Assembly: GCA_052387815.1 (NCBI GenBank)
Contig: JBQTIU010000074.1
Coordinates: forward strand, 1 to 64,000
Reading direction: 5' to 3'
DNA from: JBQTIU01 sp052387815
GTDB lineage: Bacteria > Pseudomonadota > Alphaproteobacteria > CACIAM-22H2
Length of the DNA: 64,000 nt
The stretch's first letter is position 1. The number at the start of each line of letters is the position of its first letter. Made by a program: the position numbers and the translations under genes. The notes below the pieces were generated by a model that was not told where the DNA came from, ran no database searches, and saw nothing but the letters and a program-made list of their open reading frames with translations. Positions 23,937-32,044 of this stretch are shown one piece after another.

Positions 23937-25862
23937 TCATCGGGGCACCGCCTCGGCCTGCCGGCGCCGGCGGGTGTACCAATATAGCGCCGCCGACAGC
24001 GCCAAGTCTACCGCGATGACGGGCGCGTCCTGGGTCAGGATCAGCACGCTGCCGAGCAGGCCGGCGAACCACCGCTCGGCCGGCCACAGTCGCCCGCCGA
24101 GCCAGCCCTCGAGGCCGGCCGACACGACGATGCTGCCGAACGCGATCGAGGTGATCGTGAGGACGATCTCGACGAGCGTGCCGTCGAACAGCAGCGGCGG
24201 CTGGTAGATGAACAGCAGCGGCAGATAGAACATGCCCGCCGCCTTGATCACCGAGGCCCAACCGGTCTTCCACAGCGGCGAGTTGGCGATGCTCGCCGCG
24301 ACGTAGGTGGCGAGCGCCACCGGCGGGGTGACGTTCGAGCACTGCCCCCACCACATGACGACGAGATGCGCCGCCAGCACCGGCACGTCGAGCCGGATGA
24401 GGGCCGGCGCCGCCAACGTCGCCAGGATGATGTAGGCCGGGACCACCGACAGGCCCATGCCGAGCACGTAGGCGATGACGAAGATGATGGCGATGGTCGC
24501 CGCCAGGCTGCCGCCGCCGATGTCGATCAACAGGCCGGTGATCTTGAGTCCGGTGCCCGGCATCAGGATCGCCTCCGACATCAGCGCGACCGGCCCGGCG
24601 ACGGTGATGATCGAGAGGCCGCCCTTCGTCCCTTCGGCGAGCGAGTCGAGAATCTTGCGCGGCCCCATCCGGCCCTCGGGGCTGCCGCCGACCCAGTTGG
24701 CGAGCACGCACGCGACGATCGCCAGGAGCGCCGTGCGGGCGAGCGAGAAGTCGATGTAGACGAACACGAACACAGACGCCACCGGAACCAGGAATACCCA
24801 GCCCGTGCGCACGACGTCGGCGAAGCGCGGGCACTCGTTGCGCGGCAGCCCGACCAGGCCGTGCCGCAGCGCGTAGAAATGGATCTGGATGTAGACCACC
24901 AGGAAGTAGAGCAGCGCCGGCACGGTCGAGTAGACGGCGATGGTCCAGTAGGGAATGCCGGTGATGGCGACCATGATGAACGCGGCGACGCCCATCACCG
25001 GCGGCAAAACAGTCCCGCCGGTCGAGGCGGCGGCCTCGGTCGCCGCCGCGATGTAGGCCGGGTAGCCGGTCTTCTTCATCAGCGGGATGCTTATCACGCC
25101 GGTGATGGCGACGTTGGCCGCGGCCGAGCCGGTGATGCTCCCCACGATGAAGCTCGACAGCACCGCCACCTTGGCGGCACCCCCGGGACGGGTGCCGATC
25201 ATCGACAGGCAGAGGTTGTTGAAGAAATCCGACGCCCCGCAGCGGATCAGGAACTGGCCGAAGACCAGGAACAGGAACAATTGCGAGGCGAAGATGTACG
25301 TGATGGTGCCGTAGAGGCCCTCGGTGCTGGCGTACATGTGCGAGGCGATGGTCGACCAGGCGAAGCCGCGATGGCGCAGCGGCTCCGGGAACACCCAGCC
25401 GTAGGCCAGGTAGAGGAGGAAGATGACGGTGATGATCGGAATCGCCGAGCCGAGCGCGCGGCGGGAGGCCTCGATGCAGACCACCATCATCAGCAGGCCG
25501 AGCGCGGTGTCGAAGGCGCCGATCGGCAGCCCGGCGTTGATGAGGTACTCCTCGTATTTGAGGTTGAAGTTGACCGTCGCCACGGTGGCGACCAGCAGCA
25601 TCAGGAGGTCGAGCGCGCGCAGCAGCGGCGTGCGTCCGAGCGGCATCAGGCAGGCGACCAGCGCCACGCCGACAAATATGAACAGGCTCCGGTCGAGCTG
25701 CGGGGCGGTGATTCCAACGATCGCCACATAGGTGTAGTAGACGCCGGTGGCCGCGGCGATGGCGTAGCCGAGGCCCTCCCACTTGCCGCACAAGCCCTGG
25801 ACGAGCGCGGCGCCTCGCGTCCCGTTCCCCTCGCCTGCGGCCCGCTTCACCCCGCGCTTCAA
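23937..25862 (-). CDS. TRAP transporter fused permease (DctQM type)
   Basis: This roughly 641-residue inner-membrane protein contains a short N-terminal DctQ-like four-helix part and a DctM-like part with many hydrophobic helices. Conserved TRAP-M segments include GSITGSAAANVAITG, TGGTVLPPVMGVAAF and GQCSNVTPPVALATYVAA. It imports solute with a sodium or proton gradient together with the TAXI receptor. The TTG at 25862 is chosen because it overlaps the preceding stop (TTGA), as the gene before it also does. A GTG at 25850 is an alternative. The frame is open much further upstream, but that is antisense-like noise over the previous genes. Confidence 0.9.
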   Translation of the reverse strand: MKRGVKRAAGEGNGTRGAALVQGLCGKWEGLGYAIAAATGVYYTYVAIVGITAPQLDRSLFIFVGVALVACLMPLGRTPLLRALDLLMLLVATVATVNFNLKYEEYLINAGLPIGAFDTALGLLMMVVCIEASRRALGSAIPIITVIFLLYLAYGWVFPEPLRHRGFAWSTIASHMYASTEGLYGTITYIFASQLFLFLVFGQFLIRCGASDFFNNLCLSMIGTRPGGAAKVAVLSSFIVGSITGSAAANVAITGVISIPLMKKTGYPAYIAAATEAAASTGGTVLPPVMGVAAFIMVAITGIPYWTIAVYSTVPALLYFLVVYIQIHFYALRHGLVGLPRNECPRFADVVRTGWVFLVPVASVFVFVYIDFSLARTALLAIVACVLANWVGGSPEGRMGPRKILDSLAEGTKGGLSIITVAGPVALMSEAILMPGTGLKITGLLIDIGGGSLAATIAIIFVIAYVLGMGLSVVPAYIILATLAAPALIRLDVPVLAAHLVVMWWGQCSNVTPPVALATYVAASIANSPLWKTGWASVIKAAGMFYLPLLFIYQPPLLFDGTLVEIVLTITSIAFGSIVVSAGLEGWLGGRLWPAERWFAGLLGSVLILTQDAPVIAVDLALSAALYWYTRRRRQAEAVPR

Positions 25863-26866
25863 GGCAGGTCCGCCACCGTGCCGATGCCCTGGCGCTCGGC
25901 CGCCGCCAGCGCGGCGGCGGCGAGCGCCAGGTCGCAGATCGCCATGCCCTGGATCACTGCCAGGACGCGCTCGCGCTCGTCCTGCCGCCCGGGCTTCGCA
26001 CCCGCCGCGACCTCGCCGATAGTGGCGTCGATCCGCGCCAGGATATCCTCGCGCCGATACGCGTTGTGTCGCACCCAGGCGGCGAGCGAGCCGAGGGTGA
26101 AGGCGAAGTCCGGATCGTCGACGATCAGCCGGTCGATCGCTGTGAAGCCGTCGGGCAGCAGCTCCGAGTCCCCGCCCATGACGCACAGCGTGCTGCCCGG
26201 CCCCAGCCAGTCGAGGCGCACGAACGGCGTCGGCGCATCGGTCAGCGTGATCGCGACATCCGCTCCCTCGATCGCCGCCTGGGGACTGTCCGCGATCCTG
26301 ACCGGGAACGGCAGGCCGGCGCAGCGCTCGGTGACCATCGCCGCGGCGTTCTTCCTCTGGCGCGACCACACCGCCAGGTGGGCGATCCCGGCCACCCGCG
26401 CCAGCAGCCCGCACAACTCGCGGGCGATGCGGCCCGAGCCGATCAGCGCCCAGCGCTTCGCACCAGGCCGCGCCAGCATCCGGCACGCCACGACCGCCGT
26501 TGCCGCGGTGCGCAGGCCGGCCAGCCACACCTCGTCGACCAGCCCGACCAGCCGCCCGGTGTCGTTGGCGACGACATAGGTGTAGTTGCATGACGTCCAG
26601 TCCGGCTTGGAAAGCACCCGCGCCAGCAGCCGAAAGCCCGACCGGCCGAGGTGATCGACCGTCGCGCCCTTGACCTTGAATGCCAGGTCGCGGGTCGGCC
26701 GGGCGGCGAGCGACAGCGAAGAAGCGCTCGACAGGCGCGCCTCGCCGGTGCCGTAGCGGCGGAACACCTCCTCGACGACAGCCAGCGCCTCGCCGGGCCC
26801 GATCAGGCGCCGCACGTCGGCTTCGCCGAGGATGCGCAGGCGATCGCGCGCCGGGGGGTGGCTCAA
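25859..26866 (-). CDS. Ornithine cyclodeaminase / mu-crystallin family protein
   Basis: This 335-residue NAD(P)-binding protein has the family N-terminus (LGEADVRRLIGPGEALAVVEEVF), the KVKGATVDH substrate segment and the Rossmann motif IGSGRIAREL. The family includes ornithine cyclodeaminase, alanine dehydrogenase and ketimine reductases. The start is probably the TTG at 26866, which overlaps the stop of the barbiturase-family gene (TTGA); no ATG is available near the family start. Its position between the ring-opening hydrolase and the TRAP permease suggests it acts on a product of that ring opening, perhaps an imine or amino acid. This is inferred. Confidence 0.83.
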   Translation of the reverse strand: MSHPPARDRLRILGEADVRRLIGPGEALAVVEEVFRRYGTGEARLSSASSLSLAARPTRDLAFKVKGATVDHLGRSGFRLLARVLSKPDWTSCNYTYVVANDTGRLVGLVDEVWLAGLRTAATAVVACRMLARPGAKRWALIGSGRIARELCGLLARVAGIAHLAVWSRQRKNAAAMVTERCAGLPFPVRIADSPQAAIEGADVAITLTDAPTPFVRLDWLGPGSTLCVMGGDSELLPDGFTAIDRLIVDDPDFAFTLGSLAAWVRHNAYRREDILARIDATIGEVAAGAKPGRQDERERVLAVIQGMAICDLALAAAALAAAERQGIGTVADLP

Positions 26867-27945
26867 CGCGCCGGGGCCCCGTTGACGGCGAGCACGCAGG
26901 CGAACAGCCCGCCGCCCGGCGGCGCCTGATGGTCCGACCCGCCCGAGATGAAGCTGCCGCTGGTGCCGATGACGCTACCCAGCATACCGCTCGCCGCGGC
27001 TCGCACGTGCTTCTCGGGATCGAGCTGGCTCGACGGGATCGCGGTTCTGAGGCCGCGGATGCGCCCATCGTGCGGCATGCCGAGCTTGAGGAAGGTCGCC
27101 CGGATGCGCCCCACGTCCTCGGGCGCGCCAAAGGCGTTGAACCGGCATCCGGCCGCGACCAGGGTGCGCCGGATCGCCGGCGCATCGAACAGGTCGACGA
27201 GAGGCGTCGAGACGATGAACAGGTCGCCCCCGGCCCCCGGCCGGTTGCCGAACAGCAGGATCTCGTTGTGCCCGGTTTCCGTGCCCGAAAAGGTGATCGC
27301 CCGGTTGCAATAGACCGAGAGATCGCGCCCGATCATCTCGTCGAAGACCTGCGCGGGAGCGATGTCGCCGAGCCCCATTCCGATGCCGAGCCCGGCCACG
27401 CCCTTGGCGTAGCTCGAATCGATGCTGGCGTGCACCCCGGGTTCGGCCTCGCCGGCCAGGCCCTGACACAGGCGCGGGATCTTCACCATCGTCAGCGCGA
27501 CCTGGACGGGCGCCAGGCGTGCGTCGGCCATCGCCTGGCGGACCCCGTCGGCGATCAGCTCGACGTGGGCGCGCTTGCCAAGCTCCGCCGGGCGCACGCG
27601 CCTGGTGCGCGCCGCGCCCATCGCCAAGCGCTCGGGCCCGCCGGCGCCGCCGGTCTCCTCGAAGTCGGCGAAGAGATAAGCCAAGGGCGTCATCACGCCT
27701 TCGCAGCCGGTCGAGAAGATCATCGAGGTGCGGGCCATCAGCTCGGCCCCGCCCGCCTTCTCCAGCGCCAGGCGCGTCTCGAGCAGCACCAGCTCGCGCG
27801 AGTAGTCGTTGGCCGAGGCCGGCCCTTCCGTCTTGCCGACGATGGCCAGTTTCCTCAGGCCGCGCCGGTCGAGCGCCGCCAGCTTCGCCGACAGGTCGCT
27901 GGTGTCACCCGGGTTCTCCATGGCGATCGTGCGCACGTTGAGCAT
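26863..27945 (-). CDS. Ring-opening amidohydrolase, cyanuric acid hydrolase/barbiturase family
   Basis: This 360-residue protein belongs to the small AtzD/barbiturase family, whose three structural repeats each bring a Ser-Lys pair. Here the pairs are Lys-38 (VGKTEG) with Ser-78 (IFSTGCEG), Lys-155 (MVKIPRL) with Ser-220 (TFSGTETGHNE), and Lys-287 (LKLGMPHDG) with Ser-334 (ISGGSDHQAPPGGG). Members open cyanuric acid or barbituric acid by hydrolysing a ring amide. It is the first gene of an operon with an ornithine cyclodeaminase-like enzyme and a TAXI-TRAP importer. That context lacks triazine genes, so barbiturate or an uncharacterised imide is more likely than cyanurate. The ATG is at 27945. 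Confidence 0.86.
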   Translation of the reverse strand: MLNVRTIAMENPGDTSDLSAKLAALDRRGLRKLAIVGKTEGPASANDYSRELVLLETRLALEKAGGAELMARTSMIFSTGCEGVMTPLAYLFADFEETGGAGGPERLAMGAARTRRVRPAELGKRAHVELIADGVRQAMADARLAPVQVALTMVKIPRLCQGLAGEAEPGVHASIDSSYAKGVAGLGIGMGLGDIAPAQVFDEMIGRDLSVYCNRAITFSGTETGHNEILLFGNRPGAGGDLFIVSTPLVDLFDAPAIRRTLVAAGCRFNAFGAPEDVGRIRATFLKLGMPHDGRIRGLRTAIPSSQLDPEKHVRAAASGMLGSVIGTSGSFISGGSDHQAPPGGGLFACVLAVNGAPAR

Positions 27946-28040
27946 GTGGCGCTTCTCCCGTTCACCTCATTCCCCTGATAGTCCGATCCAAGCAAGGCTA
28001 GAGGAATCCGGCCGCCGCGCGCAACACCCTCCCGGTTCGG

Positions 28041-28175
28041 TGTAGGTAGCATATTATATGTCCGGGTTACGTAGCACATGAGTTGTCCGGCATGTTCGCG
28101 CCCTGTTCTGAAAGGGGGGGCGAATGCGACGGACAACTCGTGTGCTACCTAAAACGGACAAATCAACTTGCTACC
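28041..28175. mobile_element. Solo IS-end element (two inverted ends, no transposase)
   Basis: Two imperfect inverted ends of about 47 bp (28041-28091 and 28129-28175) enclose roughly 37 bp. Each end holds two copies of a motif close to GTAGCACATnAnTTGTCCG, so there are four copies in all; a fifth lies at 19443-19462. Multiple short repeats per end resemble IS21-type elements, but no istA or istB sequence is present. It lies in a 615-bp gene-free stretch (27946-28560); I see no gene in the rest of that stretch apart from the repeats at 28268-28462. Confidence 0.55.
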
Positions 28176-28267
28176 AGCACGGGGTGCGGCGCGGAGCCCG
28201 TGCGTGAGCGCAAGCGCCGGCCATGCCCAACGCGGACCCTAGGGCTATCGCATTTGGCGGACTCTAA

Positions 28268-28462
28268 GCGGGCTTCCCTAGACGGGGCGCGAGGCATCGC
28301 CTCGCCGCAATGACCCTCTCCAGGGGGCGATGTCCATTGACATCGGGTGGCGAGTGTGAGCCGAGCCGCGCGAGGCGCTGCCTCGCGAGGGGCAACGCCG
28401 AATTGGGTTGCGCCGGCCCCTCACCCGCCGCTGCGCGGCGACCTCTCCCCACGGGAGAGGTG
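28268..28462. repeat. GC-rich extragenic palindromes upstream of pyrD
   Basis: This stretch holds GCGAGGC...GCCTCGC hairpins (about 28272-28300 and 28368-28395) related to one module of the modular repeat family. A second type follows at about 28417-28462: CCCCTCACCCGCCGCTGCGC and then CTCTCCCCACGGGAGAGGTG, a palindromic sequence common between genes of many proteobacteria. There is no coding potential. Confidence 0.6.
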
Positions 28463-28560
28463 AAGCGATCGATCTCGCGGCGTCCAAATGCAATTGCCCT
28501 CACGCGGACCCGGTTTGCGGTTGTCGCTGGGCGGCGGAGTTCGTTAAGGTGCCGCCCGCG

Positions 28561-29655
28561 ATGGGCAGGGTGTTCGACTGGTACAAACTCGCCGCTCCGG
28601 CGCTGCGAGCGCTCGATCCCGAGACCGCGCACCGCGTCAGCATTCATGCGCTGAAGCGCGGGCTGGTGCCGCGCTCCCCCGTTGCCGACGACCCGATCCT
28701 GCGCCAGCCCGTCTGGGGCCGCGAATTTCCAAATCCCGTCGGGCTCGCCCCGGGCTTCGACAAGAACGCCGAGGTCTTCGCGGCGATGCTGGCCCGGGGC
28801 TTCGGGTTCGTCGAGGTCGGCACCGTGACGCCGCGCCCGCAGGCGGGCAACCCCAGGCCGCGCGTCTTCCGCCTGGCCGAGGACGAAGCGGTGATCAACC
28901 GCCTCGGAATGAACGGCGACGGGCTGGAGGCGGTCCGAGGGCGGCTGGCCCGGCGCCCTCGCGCGGGCCTCATCGGCATCAATTTCGGGATTAACGAGGA
29001 CAGCGCCGATGCCATCGCGGACTATGTCGCCGGCGCAGTCGGCCTCGCGCCTTGGGCCGATTATCTGGTCTGCAACGTCTCCTCGCCCAACACGCCGGGC
29101 TTGCGCGACCTGCAGGGCCGCGAGCGCCTGACCCGGCTCCTCGAGCGCGTCCAGGCGGCGCTTTCCGCCGCCATGCCGCAGGGCGCGCCGCCGCTCCTCG
29201 TCAAGATCGCGCCCGACCTCGCGCCCGAGGAGCGTCGCGACATCGCCGAGGTGGCGCTCGCATCGGGGGTGGCCGGGCTCGTGGTCTCGAACACCACCCT
29301 CGCCCGGCCGGCCGGCCTCAAAAGCCGCCATCGCGGCGAGGCCGGCGGCCTGTCGGGGCGACCGCTGTTCGGGCCCTCGACCGAGCTGCTCGCTGACCTG
29401 TACCGGCTCACCCACGGCAAATTGCCGCTGGTCGGCTGCGGCGGGATCTCCGGCGGGGCCGACGCCTATCTCAAGATCCGCGCCGGGGCGAGCCTGGTCC
29501 AGCTCTACACGGCCCTCATCTACAGGGGGCCGCAATTGGTCGGAGCGATCCTGCGCGAGCTCGCCCTCTGCCTGCGCGCCGACGGGTTCGCCAGTGTGGG
29601 CGCGGCCATCGGCGCCGACCATCGCTTAAGGGCTGCGGCCCTTAACGCGCGTTAA
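28561..29655 (+). CDS. pyrD: Dihydroorotate dehydrogenase (quinone), class 2
   Basis: This 364-residue FMN enzyme oxidises dihydroorotate to orotate at the inner membrane and passes electrons to ubiquinone. Class 2 features are the N-terminal membrane-associating helices (ALRALDPETAHRVSIHALK), GLAPGFDKNAE, GTVTPRPQAGNP, LGMNGDG, and the catalytic-Ser loop NVSSPNTPGLRDLQ. The ATG at 28561 gives the family N-terminus MGRVFDWYKL. Its leader and first codons are duplicated beside pyrE at 19367-19436. It is followed by the EAL gene 58 bases downstream. Confidence 0.95.
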   Translation: MGRVFDWYKLAAPALRALDPETAHRVSIHALKRGLVPRSPVADDPILRQPVWGREFPNPVGLAPGFDKNAEVFAAMLARGFGFVEVGTVTPRPQAGNPRPRVFRLAEDEAVINRLGMNGDGLEAVRGRLARRPRAGLIGINFGINEDSADAIADYVAGAVGLAPWADYLVCNVSSPNTPGLRDLQGRERLTRLLERVQAALSAAMPQGAPPLLVKIAPDLAPEERRDIAEVALASGVAGLVVSNTTLARPAGLKSRHRGEAGGLSGRPLFGPSTELLADLYRLTHGKLPLVGCGGISGGADAYLKIRAGASLVQLYTALIYRGPQLVGAILRELALCLRADGFASVGAAIGADHRLRAAALNAR

Positions 29656-29713
29656 CCATGCATCAATCTTCGCCCGGCAAAGTGATGGCGGGTGTCCCCG
29701 CAAGACAGAGCCG

Positions 29714-30934
29714 ATGCCGGTCGTCAACCATGTCCTGATTGCCGTTTCCTATGCCATCGCCGCGGCCGCGGTCAGCATCGCGTTGCCGTTGCACGTCGCC
29801 GGGGTCGACCCGCTGTTCGCCGTCCAGGTCGGCATGATGCTGCTCATCGGCTGCGGGCTCGTCCACGTGGCGAGCGCGCGGCTGGGACGCGAGCAGGCGG
29901 TGACGGCTGACCTCGCCATGCTCGGCGCCGGGCAGGTCGAGTTGCGCGACGAGCTCGCCCGCGCCCGCCAGGAAGCCCGGCGCATCCACGACGCCATCCA
30001 GGCGGCGAGCGAGGCGCGTCGAAGCCGGGTCGTCGATCTGGACACGGTGATGACCGAGGTCCGGGTCCTCCACAACCTGGTCGAACAATTGTCCCGGGGG
30101 GCCGAGCCGGCCGGCGAGCGCGAGGACGTGGGCGAGCCGCGCGCCGTCGCCACCGGAGCGCGTCCGGTCCCGCGGGTGATCGAGTCGCCGGGCGAGGCCG
30201 AGGTCCTCGACATCGTCCGCGAGGGCCTGCGCGCCAACCGGGTCGACCTCTACGTCCAGCCGATCGTCAGCCTGCCGCAACGCAAGCGGCGGCACTACGA
30301 GTGCTTCTCGCGCATCCGCGCCGACGACCATTCGATGCTGGTGCCCGACCAGTACATCGCTGTGGCCGAGCGCGCCGGCCTGATCGCCGCCATCGACAAC
30401 ATGCTGCTCATGCGCGGCGTCCAGCTCGTCCGGCGGGTCCAGAACAGCCGGCCCGATTTCGGCATCTTCGTCAATATCTCGGGGCACACGCTCGCCGACG
30501 GCCGGTTTTTCCGCGACTTCGTCGCCTACATGGCCGCGCAGAGGGACCTCGCCTCGCACCTCGTGTTCGAATTCGCCCAGGCGCATGTCGGTCGCCTCGA
30601 CGAGGCGGCGATGCTTGAACTCGAGCGCCTGGCGCGGCTCGGCTTCAGGTTCTCGATGGACCAGGTGACCGATTTCGCGCTGGCGATCGATGCGCTCGCC
30701 GGCCGTCACTTCCGCTTCATCAAGATCGAGGCCGCGCGGCTGCTCGCCGAGACCCGCGCCGAGCAGCGGCGGTTGGACATGCGCGCCTTCAAGGATACGC
30801 TCGACCGCCACGGCATGGATCTCGTCGTCGAGAAGATCGAGAGCGAACAGATCCTCGTCGAGCTCCTCGATCTGCCCATCGATTTCGGCCAAGGCTATCT
30901 GTTCGGCCTGCCGCGCCCCTCGCGCGAAAGTTGA
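29714..30934 (+). CDS. Membrane protein with a degenerate EAL domain
   Basis: This is a 406-residue protein. Two N-terminal hydrophobic segments (about residues 5-28 and 33-56) are followed by a coiled-coil-like stretch (about 75-135) and an EAL-type domain (about 165-400). The EAL signature is replaced by YECFSRIR, and the key DDFG-type motif is SMDQVTDF, so metal-binding residues for cyclic-di-GMP hydrolysis are missing. It is probably a sensor or scaffold rather than a phosphodiesterase. The gene ends beside the first copy of the 76-bp direct repeat. Confidence 0.82.
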   Translation: MPVVNHVLIAVSYAIAAAAVSIALPLHVAGVDPLFAVQVGMMLLIGCGLVHVASARLGREQAVTADLAMLGAGQVELRDELARARQEARRIHDAIQAASEARRSRVVDLDTVMTEVRVLHNLVEQLSRGAEPAGEREDVGEPRAVATGARPVPRVIESPGEAEVLDIVREGLRANRVDLYVQPIVSLPQRKRRHYECFSRIRADDHSMLVPDQYIAVAERAGLIAAIDNMLLMRGVQLVRRVQNSRPDFGIFVNISGHTLADGRFFRDFVAYMAAQRDLASHLVFEFAQAHVGRLDEAAMLELERLARLGFRFSMDQVTDFALAIDALAGRHFRFIKIEAARLLAETRAEQRRLDMRAFKDTLDRHGMDLVVEKIESEQILVELLDLPIDFGQGYLFGLPRPSRES

Positions 30935-30995
30935 ACCGCGAGGGCCAAGCGTGGCACAACGCCCGCCGCCATGGCCGACCGCGATCCGTCCCGGC
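30920..30995 (+). repeat. 76-bp direct repeat, left copy
   Basis: This is identical base for base to 35436-35511. It spans the last codons and stop of the EAL gene, a short leader, and the first eight codons of the HAD-hydrolase gene. The two copies flank the PotABCD-like cassette. Confidence 0.9.
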
Positions 30996-31146
30996 CCCTG
31001 CCGCCCCCCATCGTCCCGGGCCGGCGCGCGCTCGCCCAGCGCTACGACGGCTTCATCGTCGATCTGTGGGGCTGTCTGCACGACGGGGTGGCGCCGTTTC
31101 CGGTCGCGGTCGCGATGCTCCGCGGCCTGCTGGCCGGCCTGCCGGA
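30971..31146 (+). pseudogene. Truncated 5' copy of a TIGR01459-type HAD hydrolase gene
   Basis: From ATG 30971 the frame reads the same start as the intact gene at 35487 (MADRDPSR) and keeps the HAD nucleophile segment YDGFIVDLWGCLHDGV. Similarity to the intact copy stops near 31125-31146. The frame then runs on into sequence antisense to the permease gene without any HAD feature. Past the perfect 76 bp the two copies differ at many positions, so this is an older paralogous fragment or has been partly homogenised at its start. Confidence 0.75.
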
Positions 31147-31234
31147 GAAGGCGATGACCATGGTCTCGCACCGGCTCGCCACGCGGCTGCTGTTCGCCCG
31201 CCGCCGTTACAGGGCGACGACGACGCGCCACGGT

Positions 31235-32041
31235 CTAGCGCAGGTGACGCGACACGCCGGTCAGGCGCTCCATCAGCACGACGAGGAGCAGCGTGGCGAC
31301 GATCAGCACCCCAGAGACCGCCGCGACGCGCACATCGAGGCTGCCTTCCATCAGGTGCCACATGCGGATCGGGAGCACCACGGTGCGCGCGTCGGACAGG
31401 AACAGCGACACCGGGATGTTGTCGAACGACGCCAGGAAGGCGATGAACGCGCCGGCGGACACGCCGGCGCGGATCGATGGGAACGTGACCCGGCGGAAGG
31501 TGTAGAAGGAAGAGGCGCCGAGGCTCTCCGAGCTCTCGAGCAACGCCGGATCGAGCCGGGCGAGCGCCGCCACCGTGGTCCTGAGCACCAGCGGCACCGA
31601 AACCACCACGTGCCCGGCGATCAGTGAGTAGATCGACAGCGGATAGCCGAGGGTGGTGATCAGCATGACCAGCGCCAGCCCGAAGGCGAGCGAGGGCAGG
31701 ATCAGCGGCGACATGAAGATGTTGTCGAGCGCCCGGGCTACGATCGAGCGGCTGCGGGCGATGTAGAGCGCGGCCGGGACGGCGAGCGCGATGGCGACGG
31801 CCGTCGCCGCGAACGCCACCTTGAGGCTGATCACTGTCGCTTCGACGATGTCGGCCGAGTCCAAGAGGCTGGCGTACCAGCGCAGCGAGTAGCCCGGCGG
31901 CGGGAAGCGCAGCGCGTAGGAGTCGGTGAGCGAGACGACGAGCACGATCACGGTAGGCGCCATTAAGAGGACGATCGCGGCGGCGGCGAGGCCGAAGAAC
32001 ACCGCGCCGAAGGACAGGCGCCCGACCAGGTCCATCGTCAT
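31235..32041 (-). CDS. ABC transporter permease, PotC-like
   Basis: This 268-residue inner-membrane permease of the spermidine/putrescine type has about six hydrophobic helices and the EAA loop (ESSESLGASSFYTFRRVTFP), which docks the ATPase. With the PotB-like partner it forms the channel. The ATG at 32041 starts three bases beyond the partner's stop. Last gene of the potA-potD-potB-potC-like cassette; its TAG stop at 31235 lies in sequence that replaces the rest of the truncated HAD gene. Confidence 0.9.
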   Translation of the reverse strand: MTMDLVGRLSFGAVFFGLAAAAIVLLMAPTVIVLVVSLTDSYALRFPPPGYSLRWYASLLDSADIVEATVISLKVAFAATAVAIALAVPAALYIARSRSIVARALDNIFMSPLILPSLAFGLALVMLITTLGYPLSIYSLIAGHVVVSVPLVLRTTVAALARLDPALLESSESLGASSFYTFRRVTFPSIRAGVSAGAFIAFLASFDNIPVSLFLSDARTVVLPIRMWHLMEGSLDVRVAAVSGVLIVATLLLVVLMERLTGVSRHLR

Positions 32042-32044
32042 TGC

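Noticed and set aside
24366..26579. 737-codon plus-strand frame opposite the TRAP permease and cyclodeaminase genes
   Set aside because: It is antisense to hydrophobic membrane segments and is rich in Asp, His and Arg; the minus-strand genes carry all motifs.
28041..28175. Possible CRISPR-like repeat array from the recurring ~20-bp motif
   Set aside because: The motif copies are in inverted pairs with irregular spacing, not direct repeats with uniform spacers.
30971..31627. 218-codon reading of the truncated HAD copy as a real gene
   Set aside because: Beyond about 31146 it is antisense to the PotC-like permease and has none of the later HAD motifs.
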